From: Isoptericola sp. AK164
GTDB lineage: Bacteria; Actinomycetota; Actinomycetes; Actinomycetales; Cellulomonadaceae
NCBI RefSeq assembly: GCF_029643425.1
Contig: NZ_CP119106.1
Location: 2,046,001-2,110,000, forward strand
Direction of reading: 5' to 3'
DNA: 64,000 nt
The translations under genes were made by a program, and so were the position numbers. Position 1 is the first letter of the stretch. Each line of letters begins with the position of its first letter. Shown one piece after another: positions 49,953 to 60,106 of this stretch. The notes under the pieces were generated by a model. The model searched no databases, was not told the DNA's origin, and worked only from the letters and a program-made list of their open reading frames with translations.

Positions 49953-50720
49953 ATGGACGCGTTGCTCGAGGTGCACGACGTGCACCTCTCGTTCGGCGGG
50001 CTGCAGGCGCTCGACGGACCGAGCCTGACGGTCGCCGACGGCGAGGTCGTGGGCCTCATCGGCCCCAACGGCGCGGGCAAGACCAGTCTCTTCAACTGCA
50101 TCAACGGCTTGTACCGACCGCAGTCGGGCAGCGTCCGGGTCCTCGGACGGGAGGTCGCGGGCCTGCCGCGCCACCGCATCGCCGGGCTCGGCGTCGGGCG
50201 GACCTTCCAGAACCTCGGTCTGCTGGCGAGCCAGACCGTGCTGGAGAACGTGCTGGCCGGCGCGTACCACGCCACGCGCGGCGGCTGGTGGGCCACCGTG
50301 CTCGACCTGCCCGACGTCCGTCGCACCGAGGACCGGCTCCGCGCCCGCGCCCTGGAGCTCCTCACCGAGCTCGACCTCGCCGACGTCGCGGGCCGTCCCG
50401 TCGGCACGCTCCCGTTCGGCACGCTCAAGCGCATCGAGCTGGCCCGTGCGCTCGTCGGCGAGCCGCGTCTGCTGCTCGTGGACGAGCCGGCCAACGGACT
50501 GGTCCACAGCGAGGTGGCCGAGCTCGGCGCGACGCTCCGACGGCTGGCCACGGACCGCGGGGCGGCGATCCTCCTCGTGGAGCACCACATGGGTCTCGTG
50601 ACGTCCGTCTGCGACCGCGTCGCCGTGCTGGACTTCGGCCGCCTCATCGCCGAGGGCGACCCCCGCGAGGTCGCCCGCGACCCGCAGGTCGTGGCCGCCT
50701 ACCTCGGGACCGCCGCATGA
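49953..50720 (+). CDS. livG: ABC transporter ATP-binding protein, LivG type
   Basis: 255 residues. Walker A GPNGAGKTS, LivG-type signature LPFGTLKRIELARAL, Walker B LLLVDEPANGL, H-loop EHHMG, and C-terminal LivG segment EGDPREVARDPQVVAAYLG. AGGAGG precedes the ATG. Its end overlaps livF. Confidence 0.95.
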   Translation: MDALLEVHDVHLSFGGLQALDGPSLTVADGEVVGLIGPNGAGKTSLFNCINGLYRPQSGSVRVLGREVAGLPRHRIAGLGVGRTFQNLGLLASQTVLENVLAGAYHATRGGWWATVLDLPDVRRTEDRLRARALELLTELDLADVAGRPVGTLPFGTLKRIELARALVGEPRLLLVDEPANGLVHSEVAELGATLRRLATDRGAAILLVEHHMGLVTSVCDRVAVLDFGRLIAEGDPREVARDPQVVAAYLGTAA

Positions 50721-51424
50721 GCGCGCTGACGGTCGAGATCGAGGCCGCGGGCTACGGTCCCGCGACGGTCCTCCGCGACGTGCGCTTCGAGGTGCCCGAC
50801 GGCGGGCGGCTGGTGCTCCTCGGGGCCAACGGGGCCGGCAAGACCACCGTGCTGAGGACCATCTCCGGCCTCTGCGACGCCGTGGGGTCCGTCCGGCTCG
50901 GGGAGACCGAGCTCCTCGGCCTCCCGCCGTACCGTGTCGCCGGGGCGGGCATCGCCCACGTGCCGCAGGGCCGCGGGACCTTCGGGGACCTCACGGTGCG
51001 CGAGAACCTGCTCGTGGGCGGGGCGACGCGACCCCGGAGAGAGGCGGTCGCGGCAGCGGACCGCTGGATGGAGCGCTTCCCGCGGCTGAGTGAACGCAGC
51101 GGCCGTCCGGCGTCCGGGCTCAGCGGCGGCGAGCAGCAGCTGCTGGCCATCGCCCGCGCGTTCATGTCGGCGCCGCGGATGCTGCTGCTGGACGAGCCCT
51201 CCCTGGGCCTCGCGCCCAAGATCACCACCGACCTCTTCGTCACCCTCGACGAGCTGGGCCGCGAGACGGGCACGGCCATGCTGCTCGTCGAGCAGAACGC
51301 CGAGGTGGCCCTCGGCATCGCCGAGGACGCGGTCGTCATCTCCAGCGGCCGGATCACCGTGCGAGGTCGGGCGGACGAGCTCCGGGACAACGACGACGTG
51401 CGCCGGGCCTACCTGGGCGTCTGA
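50717..51424 (+). CDS. livF: ABC transporter ATP-binding protein, LivF type
   Basis: 235 residues. Walker A GANGAGKTT, signature LSGGEQQLLAIARAF, Walker B MLLLDEPSLGLAP, and the EQNAEVALGIAED switch region. ATG overlaps the livG stop (ATGA). Placing both ATPase genes before the permeases differs from the common liv order. Confidence 0.95.
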   Translation: MSALTVEIEAAGYGPATVLRDVRFEVPDGGRLVLLGANGAGKTTVLRTISGLCDAVGSVRLGETELLGLPPYRVAGAGIAHVPQGRGTFGDLTVRENLLVGGATRPRREAVAAADRWMERFPRLSERSGRPASGLSGGEQQLLAIARAFMSAPRMLLLDEPSLGLAPKITTDLFVTLDELGRETGTAMLLVEQNAEVALGIAEDAVVISSGRITVRGRADELRDNDDVRRAYLGV

Positions 51425-51435
51425 GAGGACGACGG

Positions 51436-52311
51436 ATGCTGCTGCAACAGCTCGCCGACGGGGTCGCGACCGGAGCGGTCTACGGCGCCCTCGCGCTCGC
51501 GATCGTGCTGGTCTACCGCGCGTCGCGGACGCTCAACTTCGCCCAGGGCGAGCTCGCCCTGCTCGGGGCGTACGTGTCGTGGCAGCTGACGGCCTGGGGC
51601 CTGCCGATCTGGGCCGCACTGCTGGTCGCGACCGCCGCGCTCGCCGCGCTCTCCGCGGGGGTCGAACGGGTGCTCGTCCGCCCCCTGGTGCGCCGCCACC
51701 AGGCGCTCCCGCTCATCATCGTCACGCTCGGGCTGATGATCGCGCTCAACGCGATCATCGGCTGGGTGTGGACCTACCAGACCAAGGAGGTCCCGGCGCT
51801 CTTCGGCTCGGGAGCGGTCGAGATCGGCGGCGTTGCGGTCTCGCGCCAGGACGTCGGCATCGTCCTGACCGTCCTGGTCGTCGCCGTGGCCCTCGGCGTG
51901 CTCTTCGAGCTCACGCCGGTGGGGCTGCGCATGCGGGCCGCGATCTCCGCCCCCGAGTCCGCCGAGCTGTCGGGCATCTCGACCGGTCGCACCATGACCG
52001 CCGGCTGGGCGATCGCCGGCGCGGTGGGTGCGGTGGCCGGCACGCTGATCGCCCCCGAGCTGTTCCTGCACCCCGGCATGATGACGCCGGTCCTCATCTA
52101 CGCCTTCGCGGCGGCGACGCTCGGCGGCCTCGACTCGCCGCCCGGAGCGCTCGTCGGCGGCATCGTCGTCGGGGTCATCGAGAACCTCGCCGGCAGCTAC
52201 CTGCCGCACGGCTCCGACTTCAAGCAGGTGGTCGCGCTGGCGATCATCGTGGTCGTGCTGCTGGTGCGACCTCAAGGACTCCTCGGACGACGAGAGGTGG
52301 TGCGCGTATGA
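51436..52311 (+). CDS. livH: ABC transporter permease, LivH type
   Basis: 291 residues, about eight helices. Opening LLQQLADGVATGAVYGALALAIVLVYRASRTLNFAQGELALLGAYVSW (split here by family convention) is typical, and SGISTGRTMTAGWAIAGAVGAVAG is the coupling-helix region. ATG at 51436 after GAGGACG. Its stop overlaps livM. Confidence 0.95.
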   Translation: MLLQQLADGVATGAVYGALALAIVLVYRASRTLNFAQGELALLGAYVSWQLTAWGLPIWAALLVATAALAALSAGVERVLVRPLVRRHQALPLIIVTLGLMIALNAIIGWVWTYQTKEVPALFGSGAVEIGGVAVSRQDVGIVLTVLVVAVALGVLFELTPVGLRMRAAISAPESAELSGISTGRTMTAGWAIAGAVGAVAGTLIAPELFLHPGMMTPVLIYAFAAATLGGLDSPPGALVGGIVVGVIENLAGSYLPHGSDFKQVVALAIIVVVLLVRPQGLLGRREVVRV

Positions 52312-53375
52312 GCACGACGGCGACCCGTCCGGCCCGGACGTCCGGCGGCGGAACCACACGTCGCGGCGGCGGCACGGTGGCGGAGTGGCTGCGACGACCG
52401 CGGCCGCCCCTGGCACCACCGCGCTGGCTGGCGGTGCTGAGCACCGTGGGAGCGGCCGCGGCGCTCCTCGTCGTGCCGCTGGTCAACCCCAGCTACGTCA
52501 ACCTCACGGTCACGCTGGTCATGGTCTGGACGATCGTCGGCCTCGGGCTCAACCTGCTCGTCGGCTTCGGGGGCCAGGTCTCGCTCGGACACTCGGCGTT
52601 CTTCGCGATCGGTGCGTACGCCGTCGCGGTGGCCGGGGAGGCCGGGTGGGCGCAGCCCGCCGCACTGCTCGTCGCGGGGGTCGTGCCGTTCGTCGTCGGC
52701 TACGCGATCGGCTTGCCGGCGCTGCGTCTGCACGGCCTCCAGCTCGGCCTCGTGACGCTCGCGCTGGCGATGGCCACCCCGGCCGCCATCCGCGCGTTCG
52801 AGCCGCTGACGCACGGCAGCCGAGGGATCGGGATCGACGGCACCCCACCGGCGTGGGTACCGCTCGACCACGACCAGTGGGTCTACTACCTCGCGCTCGC
52901 CGCGGCGTCGCTCGGCTACGTCGTCACCCGTCGGCTCGCGCGCGGTCGTCTGGGCCGGTCCTTCGTCGCGGTGCGGGACGCCGAGCTGGTCGCCGAGACG
53001 CTCGGCGTGAACACGTGGCAGACCAAGACCCGGCTCTTCGCGACGTCCGCCGCGTACGCGGGCGTCGCCGGGGGTCTGTACGCGCTGCTCCTGGAGTTCG
53101 TCGGGCCCGAGAACTTCAACCTCACGCTGTCGATCTCGTTCGTGACCCTCATCGTGGTCGGGGGGCTCGCGACGGTCCCCGGCGCCGTGCTCGGCGCGAT
53201 CTTCGTCCAGTACGTCCCGACGCTGACCTCGAGCATCAGTCCGGCGGCGACCGGGGCGACCTACGGCGTCGTCCTCATCCTGTTCGCGTTCTTCGTGCCC
53301 CACGGACTCGCCGGGCTCGCGCGCGCTGCGCTCGGTCCCCTGGTCCGCCGGGTGCCGGGCCGGCCGAAGGCCTGA
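52308..53375 (+). CDS. livM: ABC transporter permease, LivM type
   Basis: 355 residues. A basic, disordered N-terminus of about 38 residues (rich in Thr, Gly, Arg) precedes eight to nine helices. Family segments: GLGLNLLVGFGGQVSLGHSAFFAIGAY (in part), VRDAELVAETLGVNTWQTK (coupling helix) and VGPENFNLTLSI. ATG overlaps the livH stop (ATGA). Last gene of the importer operon. Confidence 0.95.
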   Translation: MSTTATRPARTSGGGTTRRGGGTVAEWLRRPRPPLAPPRWLAVLSTVGAAAALLVVPLVNPSYVNLTVTLVMVWTIVGLGLNLLVGFGGQVSLGHSAFFAIGAYAVAVAGEAGWAQPAALLVAGVVPFVVGYAIGLPALRLHGLQLGLVTLALAMATPAAIRAFEPLTHGSRGIGIDGTPPAWVPLDHDQWVYYLALAAASLGYVVTRRLARGRLGRSFVAVRDAELVAETLGVNTWQTKTRLFATSAAYAGVAGGLYALLLEFVGPENFNLTLSISFVTLIVVGGLATVPGAVLGAIFVQYVPTLTSSISPAATGATYGVVLILFAFFVPHGLAGLARAALGPLVRRVPGRPKA

Positions 53376-53405
53376 GGCGTCGCCCCGGCGCACCGTCCGC
53401 CGTGG

Positions 53406-54032
53406 TCAGGCGACCCCGGCGCCGTGCCGGACCATCCCCTGGGCGGTCGCGACCAGCTCGTCGAGCGACCGCGTGCGGGGGTTCCACCACTCGACGACCC
53501 AGTTCATCGCTCCGAGAAGCAGCAGCCGGAAGATGTTGATGTCGAGGTCGGCACGCACCTGGCCCGCCTGCTGGGCGGCCACGAACAGGTCGCGCCACAA
53601 CCGGCTGTACAGGGCCTCCTCCGCGGCGGGACGGACGCGGAGCTGCTCCGGGACGTGACCGGCGTTGCGCACCGAGGCGGTGGCGTAGTCCGAGAGCTGC
53701 AGCTCGTAGCGCAGGTGCGCGTCGACGGCGACCAGGAGCCGGTCCATCGGCGAGGCGTCCTCGGGCACCGCCGCCAGCCGCTCCTCCACGTGGAGCCGGA
53801 CACGGTGGGCACCGACCCACATCACCTCCTCGACGAGCTCGTCGCGTGAGGCGAAGTAGTAGTAGATCGCCGGGGCCTGCACGCCCGCCGCAGCGGCCAC
53901 GTCGGAGAGCCGGGTCCCGGCGTAGCCCTTCCTCGACAGCACCTCGGCAGCCGCGTCGAGGATGCGCTGCCGGGTCTGCGCGGACTTCGACGCCGCGCGG
54001 GTCGGTGGCGGGGCGGGCTCGGTCACGTCCAT
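53406..54032 (-). CDS. TetR family regulator
   Basis: 208 residues. HTH domain at about 18-64: TRQRILDAAAEVLSRKGYAG, LSDVAAAAGVQAPAIYYYFASRDEL. The C-terminal ligand domain resembles TetR repressors of fatty-acid or steroid catabolism. Its -10 (TAGAAT, 6 nt before the ATG) lies inside the palindrome at 54038-54061, so it should be leaderless and autoregulated, and could control the divergent aldehyde dehydrogenase. Confidence 0.93.
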   Translation of the reverse strand: MDVTEPAPPPTRAASKSAQTRQRILDAAAEVLSRKGYAGTRLSDVAAAAGVQAPAIYYYFASRDELVEEVMWVGAHRVRLHVEERLAAVPEDASPMDRLLVAVDAHLRYELQLSDYATASVRNAGHVPEQLRVRPAAEEALYSRLWRDLFVAAQQAGQVRADLDINIFRLLLLGAMNWVVEWWNPRTRSLDELVATAQGMVRHGAGVA

Positions 54033-54037
54033 GGCAC

Positions 54038-54061
54038 GATTCTAAGCCAGATTAGAGAATC
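54038..54061. promoter_or_regulatory. TetR operator candidate
   Basis: GATTCTAA (54038-54045), six bases, TTAGAGAATC (54052-54061). CTAA/TTAG form a perfect inner repeat and GATT/AATC an outer one offset by two bases. It covers the tetR -10 and abuts the -35 of the divergent gene. Confidence 0.6.
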
Positions 54062-54063
54062 TC

Positions 54064-54129
54064 TTGCAGGGCGCGCCGGCAAACGCTAGCGTGTGACTCG
54101 CCATTTACTTCGCTGCTCGACGACGAGTA
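54064..54129 (+). promoter_or_regulatory. Aldehyde dehydrogenase promoter and operator
   Basis: TTGCAG (54064-54069), 17-bp spacer, TAGCGT (54087-54092), then TGCTC-N6-GAGTA (54114-54129). Same layout and largely the same sequence as 48336-48400. Confidence 0.75.
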
Positions 54130-54141
54130 GGAGACCAGGCC

Positions 54142-55641
54142 ATGACACTCGCGGACCAGGCACCGGCGGCCCAGCAGGTGACGACGCACAACCCGGTCGA
54201 CAGCGAACCCGTCGGCCACTACCCCCTCGCGCAGGGCGCGGACGTCGAGGACGCCGTCCGCCGTGCACGCGCCGGGGCCACGTGGTGGCAGAACCAGGGC
54301 TTCGCCGCCCGGCGCGCCCACCTGCTCCACTGGAAGTCCCGCATCGCGGCCGGGGCCGAGGAGCTCGCGACCCTCATCTCCGCAGAGACCGGCAAGCCGC
54401 ACGGCGACGCCCTGCTCGAGATCATGCTGACGCTGGGCCACCTCGACTGGGCCGCGAAGAACGCGCGGCGGGTGCTGCGCCGGCGCAAGGTGTCCGCCGG
54501 GCTGATCAACTACAACCAGCACGCCACCGTGGGCTACGAGCCCTACGGCGTCGTGGGCGTGATCGGTCCGTGGAACTACCCGCTATACACCCCCATGGGG
54601 TCGATCTCCTACGCTCTCGCCGCGGGCAACGCCGTGGTCTTCAAGCCCAGCGAGCTCACCCCCGGCCCCGCCGTGTGGCTCGCCGAACGCTGGGCGGAGG
54701 CGGTCGGCCACGACGTGCTCGTCGCCCTGACCGGCGACGGGGCGACCGGCGCACAGCTGGTCCGCTCGGTCGACAAGATCGCCTTCACCGGGTCGACCGC
54801 CACGGCGAAGAAAGTCATGTCCGTGGCGGCCGAGCAGCTCACCCCGATCGTGGCCGAGTGCGGCGGCAAGGACGCCATGCTCGTCGCCGCCGACGCCGAC
54901 CTGGACTCCGCGGCCGACTTCGTGGTCTTCGGAGCCATGGGCAACGCCGGGCAGACCTGCGTCGGGGTCGAGCGCGTGTACGTCGTCGACACGGTCCGCG
55001 ACGACCTGGTGGCGCGCGTCGTCGAACGGGTCGAGCGGCTGCGCATCGACGGACCCGACCCGCACTACGGTCCGATGACGATGCCGTCGCAGGTCGACGT
55101 CGTGCGCGACCACGTCGACGACGCCCTGCGCACGGGGTCGGCCGCGTTCGGCGGACGCGACAGCGTCGCCGGCCGGGTCGTCGGACCCGTCGTCGTCACC
55201 GACGTGGCCGAGGACTCCGCCGCCGTGCAGCACGAGACGTTCGGCCCGCTCGTCGTCATCAACACGGTCGCGTCCCTCGACGAGGCCGTCGAGCGCGCGA
55301 ACGCCACGGTGTACGGCCTCGGCGCCGCCGTGTTCACGAAGGACAAGGGCGCCGCGACCCGGGCCGCGGACGCGCTGCGGGCGGGAGTCGTCACGATCAA
55401 CTCGGTGCTCGGGTTCGCCGGTGTGGCGGCGCTGCCCTTCGGGGGCGTCAAGCAGAGCGGCTTCGGGCGCATCCACGGGGCCGACGGGCTGCGCGAGTTC
55501 TGCGCGGTCAAGTCCGTCGCGCGGCAGACCCGTCGGGCGGCGCTGAACCTGCTGACCATGGAGCGCACGGACAAGGACATGCACACGGTCGCCCGGATGA
55601 TCCCGATGCTGCACGGCAGAGCGAAGCCGCCGCGCAACTGA
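54142..55641 (+). CDS. Aldehyde dehydrogenase (NAD(P)-dependent)
   Basis: 499 residues. Substrate/cofactor segments: GVIGPWNYPLYTPMG, FTGSTATAKKVM, VAECGGKDAMLVAAD with the general-base Glu, and the nucleophile in GNAGQTCVGVERVYV; ETFGPLVVINTV and LPFGGVKQSGFGRIHG near the end. Converts an aldehyde to its acid, which the downstream acyl-CoA ligase could activate. Start ATG 54142 after AGGAG. Shares its promoter type with the importer operon. Confidence 0.95.
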   Translation: MTLADQAPAAQQVTTHNPVDSEPVGHYPLAQGADVEDAVRRARAGATWWQNQGFAARRAHLLHWKSRIAAGAEELATLISAETGKPHGDALLEIMLTLGHLDWAAKNARRVLRRRKVSAGLINYNQHATVGYEPYGVVGVIGPWNYPLYTPMGSISYALAAGNAVVFKPSELTPGPAVWLAERWAEAVGHDVLVALTGDGATGAQLVRSVDKIAFTGSTATAKKVMSVAAEQLTPIVAECGGKDAMLVAADADLDSAADFVVFGAMGNAGQTCVGVERVYVVDTVRDDLVARVVERVERLRIDGPDPHYGPMTMPSQVDVVRDHVDDALRTGSAAFGGRDSVAGRVVGPVVVTDVAEDSAAVQHETFGPLVVINTVASLDEAVERANATVYGLGAAVFTKDKGAATRAADALRAGVVTINSVLGFAGVAALPFGGVKQSGFGRIHGADGLREFCAVKSVARQTRRAALNLLTMERTDKDMHTVARMIPMLHGRAKPPRN

Positions 55642-55653
55642 GGACCCCGCGCG

Positions 55654-56865
55654 TCAGACCCCCAGGGTCGCCTCGAGGACGGGTTCGATCCAGCCCTTGG
55701 CGTCCGCCGCGGGCGCGTGCCGCAGCGCCACGCTCAGGTCGGCGACCACGTTGAACCCGGCGTGCACGAGGAACCGCCGCTCGCGGGCGTCGAGCTCCGG
55801 GCGGACACGGCCCAGCAGCTCGACCCAGTCGTCGACGTGCGCCCGCTGCAGGCGCCGCAGCCGCCGCTGGTCCTCGGCGTCGAGAGCGCCGACGTCCGCC
55901 GTGTACACCTCCATCAGGCCGCGGTCGTCCACGGCGAACCCGATGTAGGCCGTGGCGAGCAGCCGGAGCGCCTCCCGGGGCTCGGTGTACCGCAGCGCGT
56001 CCTCCGCGGCCGCGTCGAGCGCCGCGGCCGCGCGCTCGCAGGCCGCCCGCAGGATCTCCGACTTGCCGCTGAAGTGGCGGTACACGCCGGACGGGGTGAG
56101 CCCGACGGCCGCCGCGATCTCCTCGATGGTCACGTCGTGGTAGCCGCGCCGCGCGAACATCGCGATGCCGGCCCGGGCCAGCTGGTCGCGGCGTCGCCGG
56201 GGCGGCGCGGGAGCCTCCACCTCCTCCGGACCGTCGGCGGGCGCCGGGCCCGCGGTCCGGGCCAGCACCCGCACCGCCGCCTCGCGCAGGAGCACCCCGA
56301 GGCGGGCGGCCGGCATCGCGGTGCGGTGCGTCGTGACGCTGGCGACGGCACTCAGGGCCGCGAGCGCCGCGAGGTCGAGCGTCCGGGGGTCCAGGTCGGG
56401 CCGGAGCACGGCGCCGGGGCCGGCCAGGCGGCGGCGCAGCGCGGCGAACTCGCCCGCGAGCACCCGGCGGTCCTCGGGCCGCAGGCAGCGGCTCTCCCAC
56501 CGGTAGATGCTCCCGGTCGACCGCATCGCGAGCGTCGCGCCCACGACGGCGTCCAGCAGGACCTCGAGCTCCTCCTGGGCGGCCGCAGGCGACCGGCCCT
56601 GCCCCGCGTCGACGGCGGCGGCCGCGGCGGAGATCCGGTGCACGTGGTCGAGCGCGACCTCGCGGAACAGCTCGTACTTGTTGTCGAAGTGCCGGTACAG
56701 GGCTGCCGCCGTGATCCCCACCTCGTCGGCCACGTCCTGCATGGCCACGCGGTGGTACCCCCGTTCGGCGAACGCGACCGCGGCCGCCGCCTCGATGACC
56801 TGACGGCGGTCACGGGGTCGCCGCCGGACCGGCGTCGTCGCACGCGTCTCGCTCACGCTGCTCAC
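55654..56865 (-). CDS. Double TetR regulator (two TetR domains in one chain)
   Basis: 403 residues. Two complete TetR HTH domains: about 18-65 (VIEAAAAVAFAERGYHRV, MQDVADEVGITAAALYRHFDNKYEL) and about 228-273 (LARAGIAMFARRGYHDV, IEEIAAAVGLTPSGVYRHFSGKSEIL). Each is followed by its own helical ligand domain. The chain is thus a covalent pseudodimer. GTG start at 56865; a GTG three codons later is possible. It is divergent from the acyl-CoA ligase across the 16-bp palindrome at 56919-56934 and convergent with the aldehyde dehydrogenase, 12 bp away. Confidence 0.93.
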   Translation of the reverse strand: MSSVSETRATTPVRRRPRDRRQVIEAAAAVAFAERGYHRVAMQDVADEVGITAAALYRHFDNKYELFREVALDHVHRISAAAAAVDAGQGRSPAAAQEELEVLLDAVVGATLAMRSTGSIYRWESRCLRPEDRRVLAGEFAALRRRLAGPGAVLRPDLDPRTLDLAALAALSAVASVTTHRTAMPAARLGVLLREAAVRVLARTAGPAPADGPEEVEAPAPPRRRRDQLARAGIAMFARRGYHDVTIEEIAAAVGLTPSGVYRHFSGKSEILRAACERAAAALDAAAEDALRYTEPREALRLLATAYIGFAVDDRGLMEVYTADVGALDAEDQRRLRRLQRAHVDDWVELLGRVRPELDARERRFLVHAGFNVVADLSVALRHAPAADAKGWIEPVLEATLGV

Positions 56866-56918
56866 ACTAACCCGCCGGCTTCACCCGGCACACACGGTAG
56901 CCATCCGATGTGAATCAT

Positions 56919-56934
56919 GAGTAACATGTTGCTC
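56919..56934. promoter_or_regulatory. 16-bp palindrome upstream of the acyl-CoA ligase
   Basis: GAGTAACATGTTGCTC, a palindrome with one mismatched pair. It aligns with the CATTA-N6-TGCTC part of the elements at 48336 and 54064, including the upstream TGTGAA. Probable operator for one of the TetR proteins. Confidence 0.68.
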
Positions 56935-56999
56935 GAAGGGACGGGGCGGGGCAACGAAGCCCCTCCGTCGAGGGCTCGACGTACAACGAGGTGCAGGTC

Positions 57000-58577
<1,578 letters not shown>

Positions 58578-58592
58578 CCGCGGGGGTGCACG

Positions 58593-59393
58593 ATGGAGGG
58601 ACGCGGGTCCGGCCCGCGTCCCGCACCGAGGAGCTGCTCGACCATCACGACGACGCCCGACCTCCTGGCCGCCGGGATCGACCTCTCGGCCGACCCGCGC
58701 AAGACCGGCGTGGCGACGATCGCCTGGCACGGCGACGACGCCACCGTCGTCGAGGTCGCCGTGGGCCGGCACGACGACGCCGCGCTGTGCGAGGTCGTCC
58801 GCGCGGCCGGGACCACGGGCGTCGACTGCCCGATCGGGTGGCCCGACGCGTTCGTGGACTACGTGGTCGCGCACCGTGCCGGCGGGCACGACCTGGAGAT
58901 TCCCGAGACCCGCAGGCCGCTGACCTACCGGGCGACCGACCTGCACGTGTGGCGACGGACGGGCGTGCGACCGCTCGCCGTCTCGGCCGAGCGGATCGGC
59001 TCTGCCGCGATGCGCTGCGCGGCCCTGCTGGCGACGCTCGCCCGGTCCGGGACCCTCGTCGACCGCGCGGGCGGCGGTCCCGTCCTCGAGGTGTACCCGG
59101 CGGCGTCCCTGAAGATCTGGGGGCTGCCGCACCGCGGGTACAAGGGACGCGACCCGGCGGCCCGCCAGGTGCGCGAGCGGCTCGTCGACGCGGTGGCGAC
59201 CACGTTCCCCTGGCTCGACCTCGCGGGGTTCGCGCAGGACTGCCGCGACTCCGACGACGCCCTCGACGCCGTGCTGTGCGCCGTGATCGCGGGTCTCGCC
59301 CACCGCGGCCGGTGCGAGCGGGTGCCGGAGGAGCTGCGGGACACGGCGTCGCGCGAGGGGTGGATCGTGCTGCCGCTCGACGCGTCGGTCTGA
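58593..59393 (+). CDS. DUF429 family protein (RNase H-like fold)
   Basis: 266 residues. LLAAGIDLSADPRKTGVATI opens the fold, followed by GVDCPIGWPDAFVDYV, TYRATDLHVWRRTGVRPL, LEVYPAASLKIWGLPHRGYKG and DDALDAVLCAVIAGL. Acidic residues in the first and last motifs suggest a metal-dependent nuclease-like site, but function is unknown. The ATG at 58593 is the only start before the conserved core. Starts 15 bp after the ligase and may share its transcript. Confidence 0.87.
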   Translation: MEGRGSGPRPAPRSCSTITTTPDLLAAGIDLSADPRKTGVATIAWHGDDATVVEVAVGRHDDAALCEVVRAAGTTGVDCPIGWPDAFVDYVVAHRAGGHDLEIPETRRPLTYRATDLHVWRRTGVRPLAVSAERIGSAAMRCAALLATLARSGTLVDRAGGGPVLEVYPAASLKIWGLPHRGYKGRDPAARQVRERLVDAVATTFPWLDLAGFAQDCRDSDDALDAVLCAVIAGLAHRGRCERVPEELRDTASREGWIVLPLDASV

Positions 59394-59401
59394 CGCGGCT
59401 C

Positions 59402-60106
59402 TCACCGCGACGGCACGACCAGCGCGTCCGCCAGGTCGAGGAGCGAGGCCGCCTCGACGTCGGCCGGGGCGAAGTGAGCGGGGTAGGCGGCTCCGGTGCG
59501 GTTGATCCACGCGGTCCGCAGACCGGCCCGCCGAGCCCCCTCGACGTCCCAGGGATGGACGGCGACGAGCATCGCGTGCTCGGCGGCGACGCCCGTGGTC
59601 GACAGCGCGTGGGCGTACGCGCGCGCGTCGGGCTTCCATGCCTCCGTGTCGGTGACCGCGAGGCAGTCCTCGACGACACGCTCCGCCGGGGTGTCGCGGA
59701 GCAGCGCGCGGGCCACGTCCGCGGACCCGTTGCTGAGGGCCACCAGCCGGCAGCCCCGCCGCGCCAGGGCGAGGAGTCCGGGCACGACGTCGAGATGGGT
59801 GCCGAGCGCGGCGAAGCGCGCCATGACGTGCGCGGCGCCGCCGGCGGGGTCGGGGCTCCCGGCGGCCGCCAGGCGGGCCCGCAGGGCCGAGTCCGCGACC
59901 TCCGCGAACCGCGGGTTGTCACCGAGCACGGTGAGGGCGAAGGCGTCCCGGAGCACACCGGCGAACCACGCCTCCGTGTCGTGCGCGGGCAGGCCCACGT
60001 CGGCGAAGGCCTCGCCCAGGGGTGCGAGGTCGGACAGGGTCTCGTTGACGTCGAGGACGACCAGCTCGGGGCGGACCGGCGCGGCGGTGCCGGGCTCAGT
60101 GCTCAT
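59402..60106 (-). CDS. HAD hydrolase (haloacid dehalogenase type II-like)
   Basis: 234 residues. Nucleophile motif LVVLDVNETLSDL (first Asp; the usual second Asp is Asn), motif II LVALSNGSADVA, lysine in DTEAWKPDARAYAHAL, and motif IV VAVHPWDVEGARRAGLRTAWINR. DVNETL is typical of the 2-haloacid dehalogenase-like branch. Substrate unknown. ATG at 60106 overlaps the 3' end of the DUF808 gene by 11 bp, suggesting coupling. Confidence 0.9.
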   Translation of the reverse strand: MSTEPGTAAPVRPELVVLDVNETLSDLAPLGEAFADVGLPAHDTEAWFAGVLRDAFALTVLGDNPRFAEVADSALRARLAAAGSPDPAGGAAHVMARFAALGTHLDVVPGLLALARRGCRLVALSNGSADVARALLRDTPAERVVEDCLAVTDTEAWKPDARAYAHALSTTGVAAEHAMLVAVHPWDVEGARRAGLRTAWINRTGAAYPAHFAPADVEAASLLDLADALVVPSR

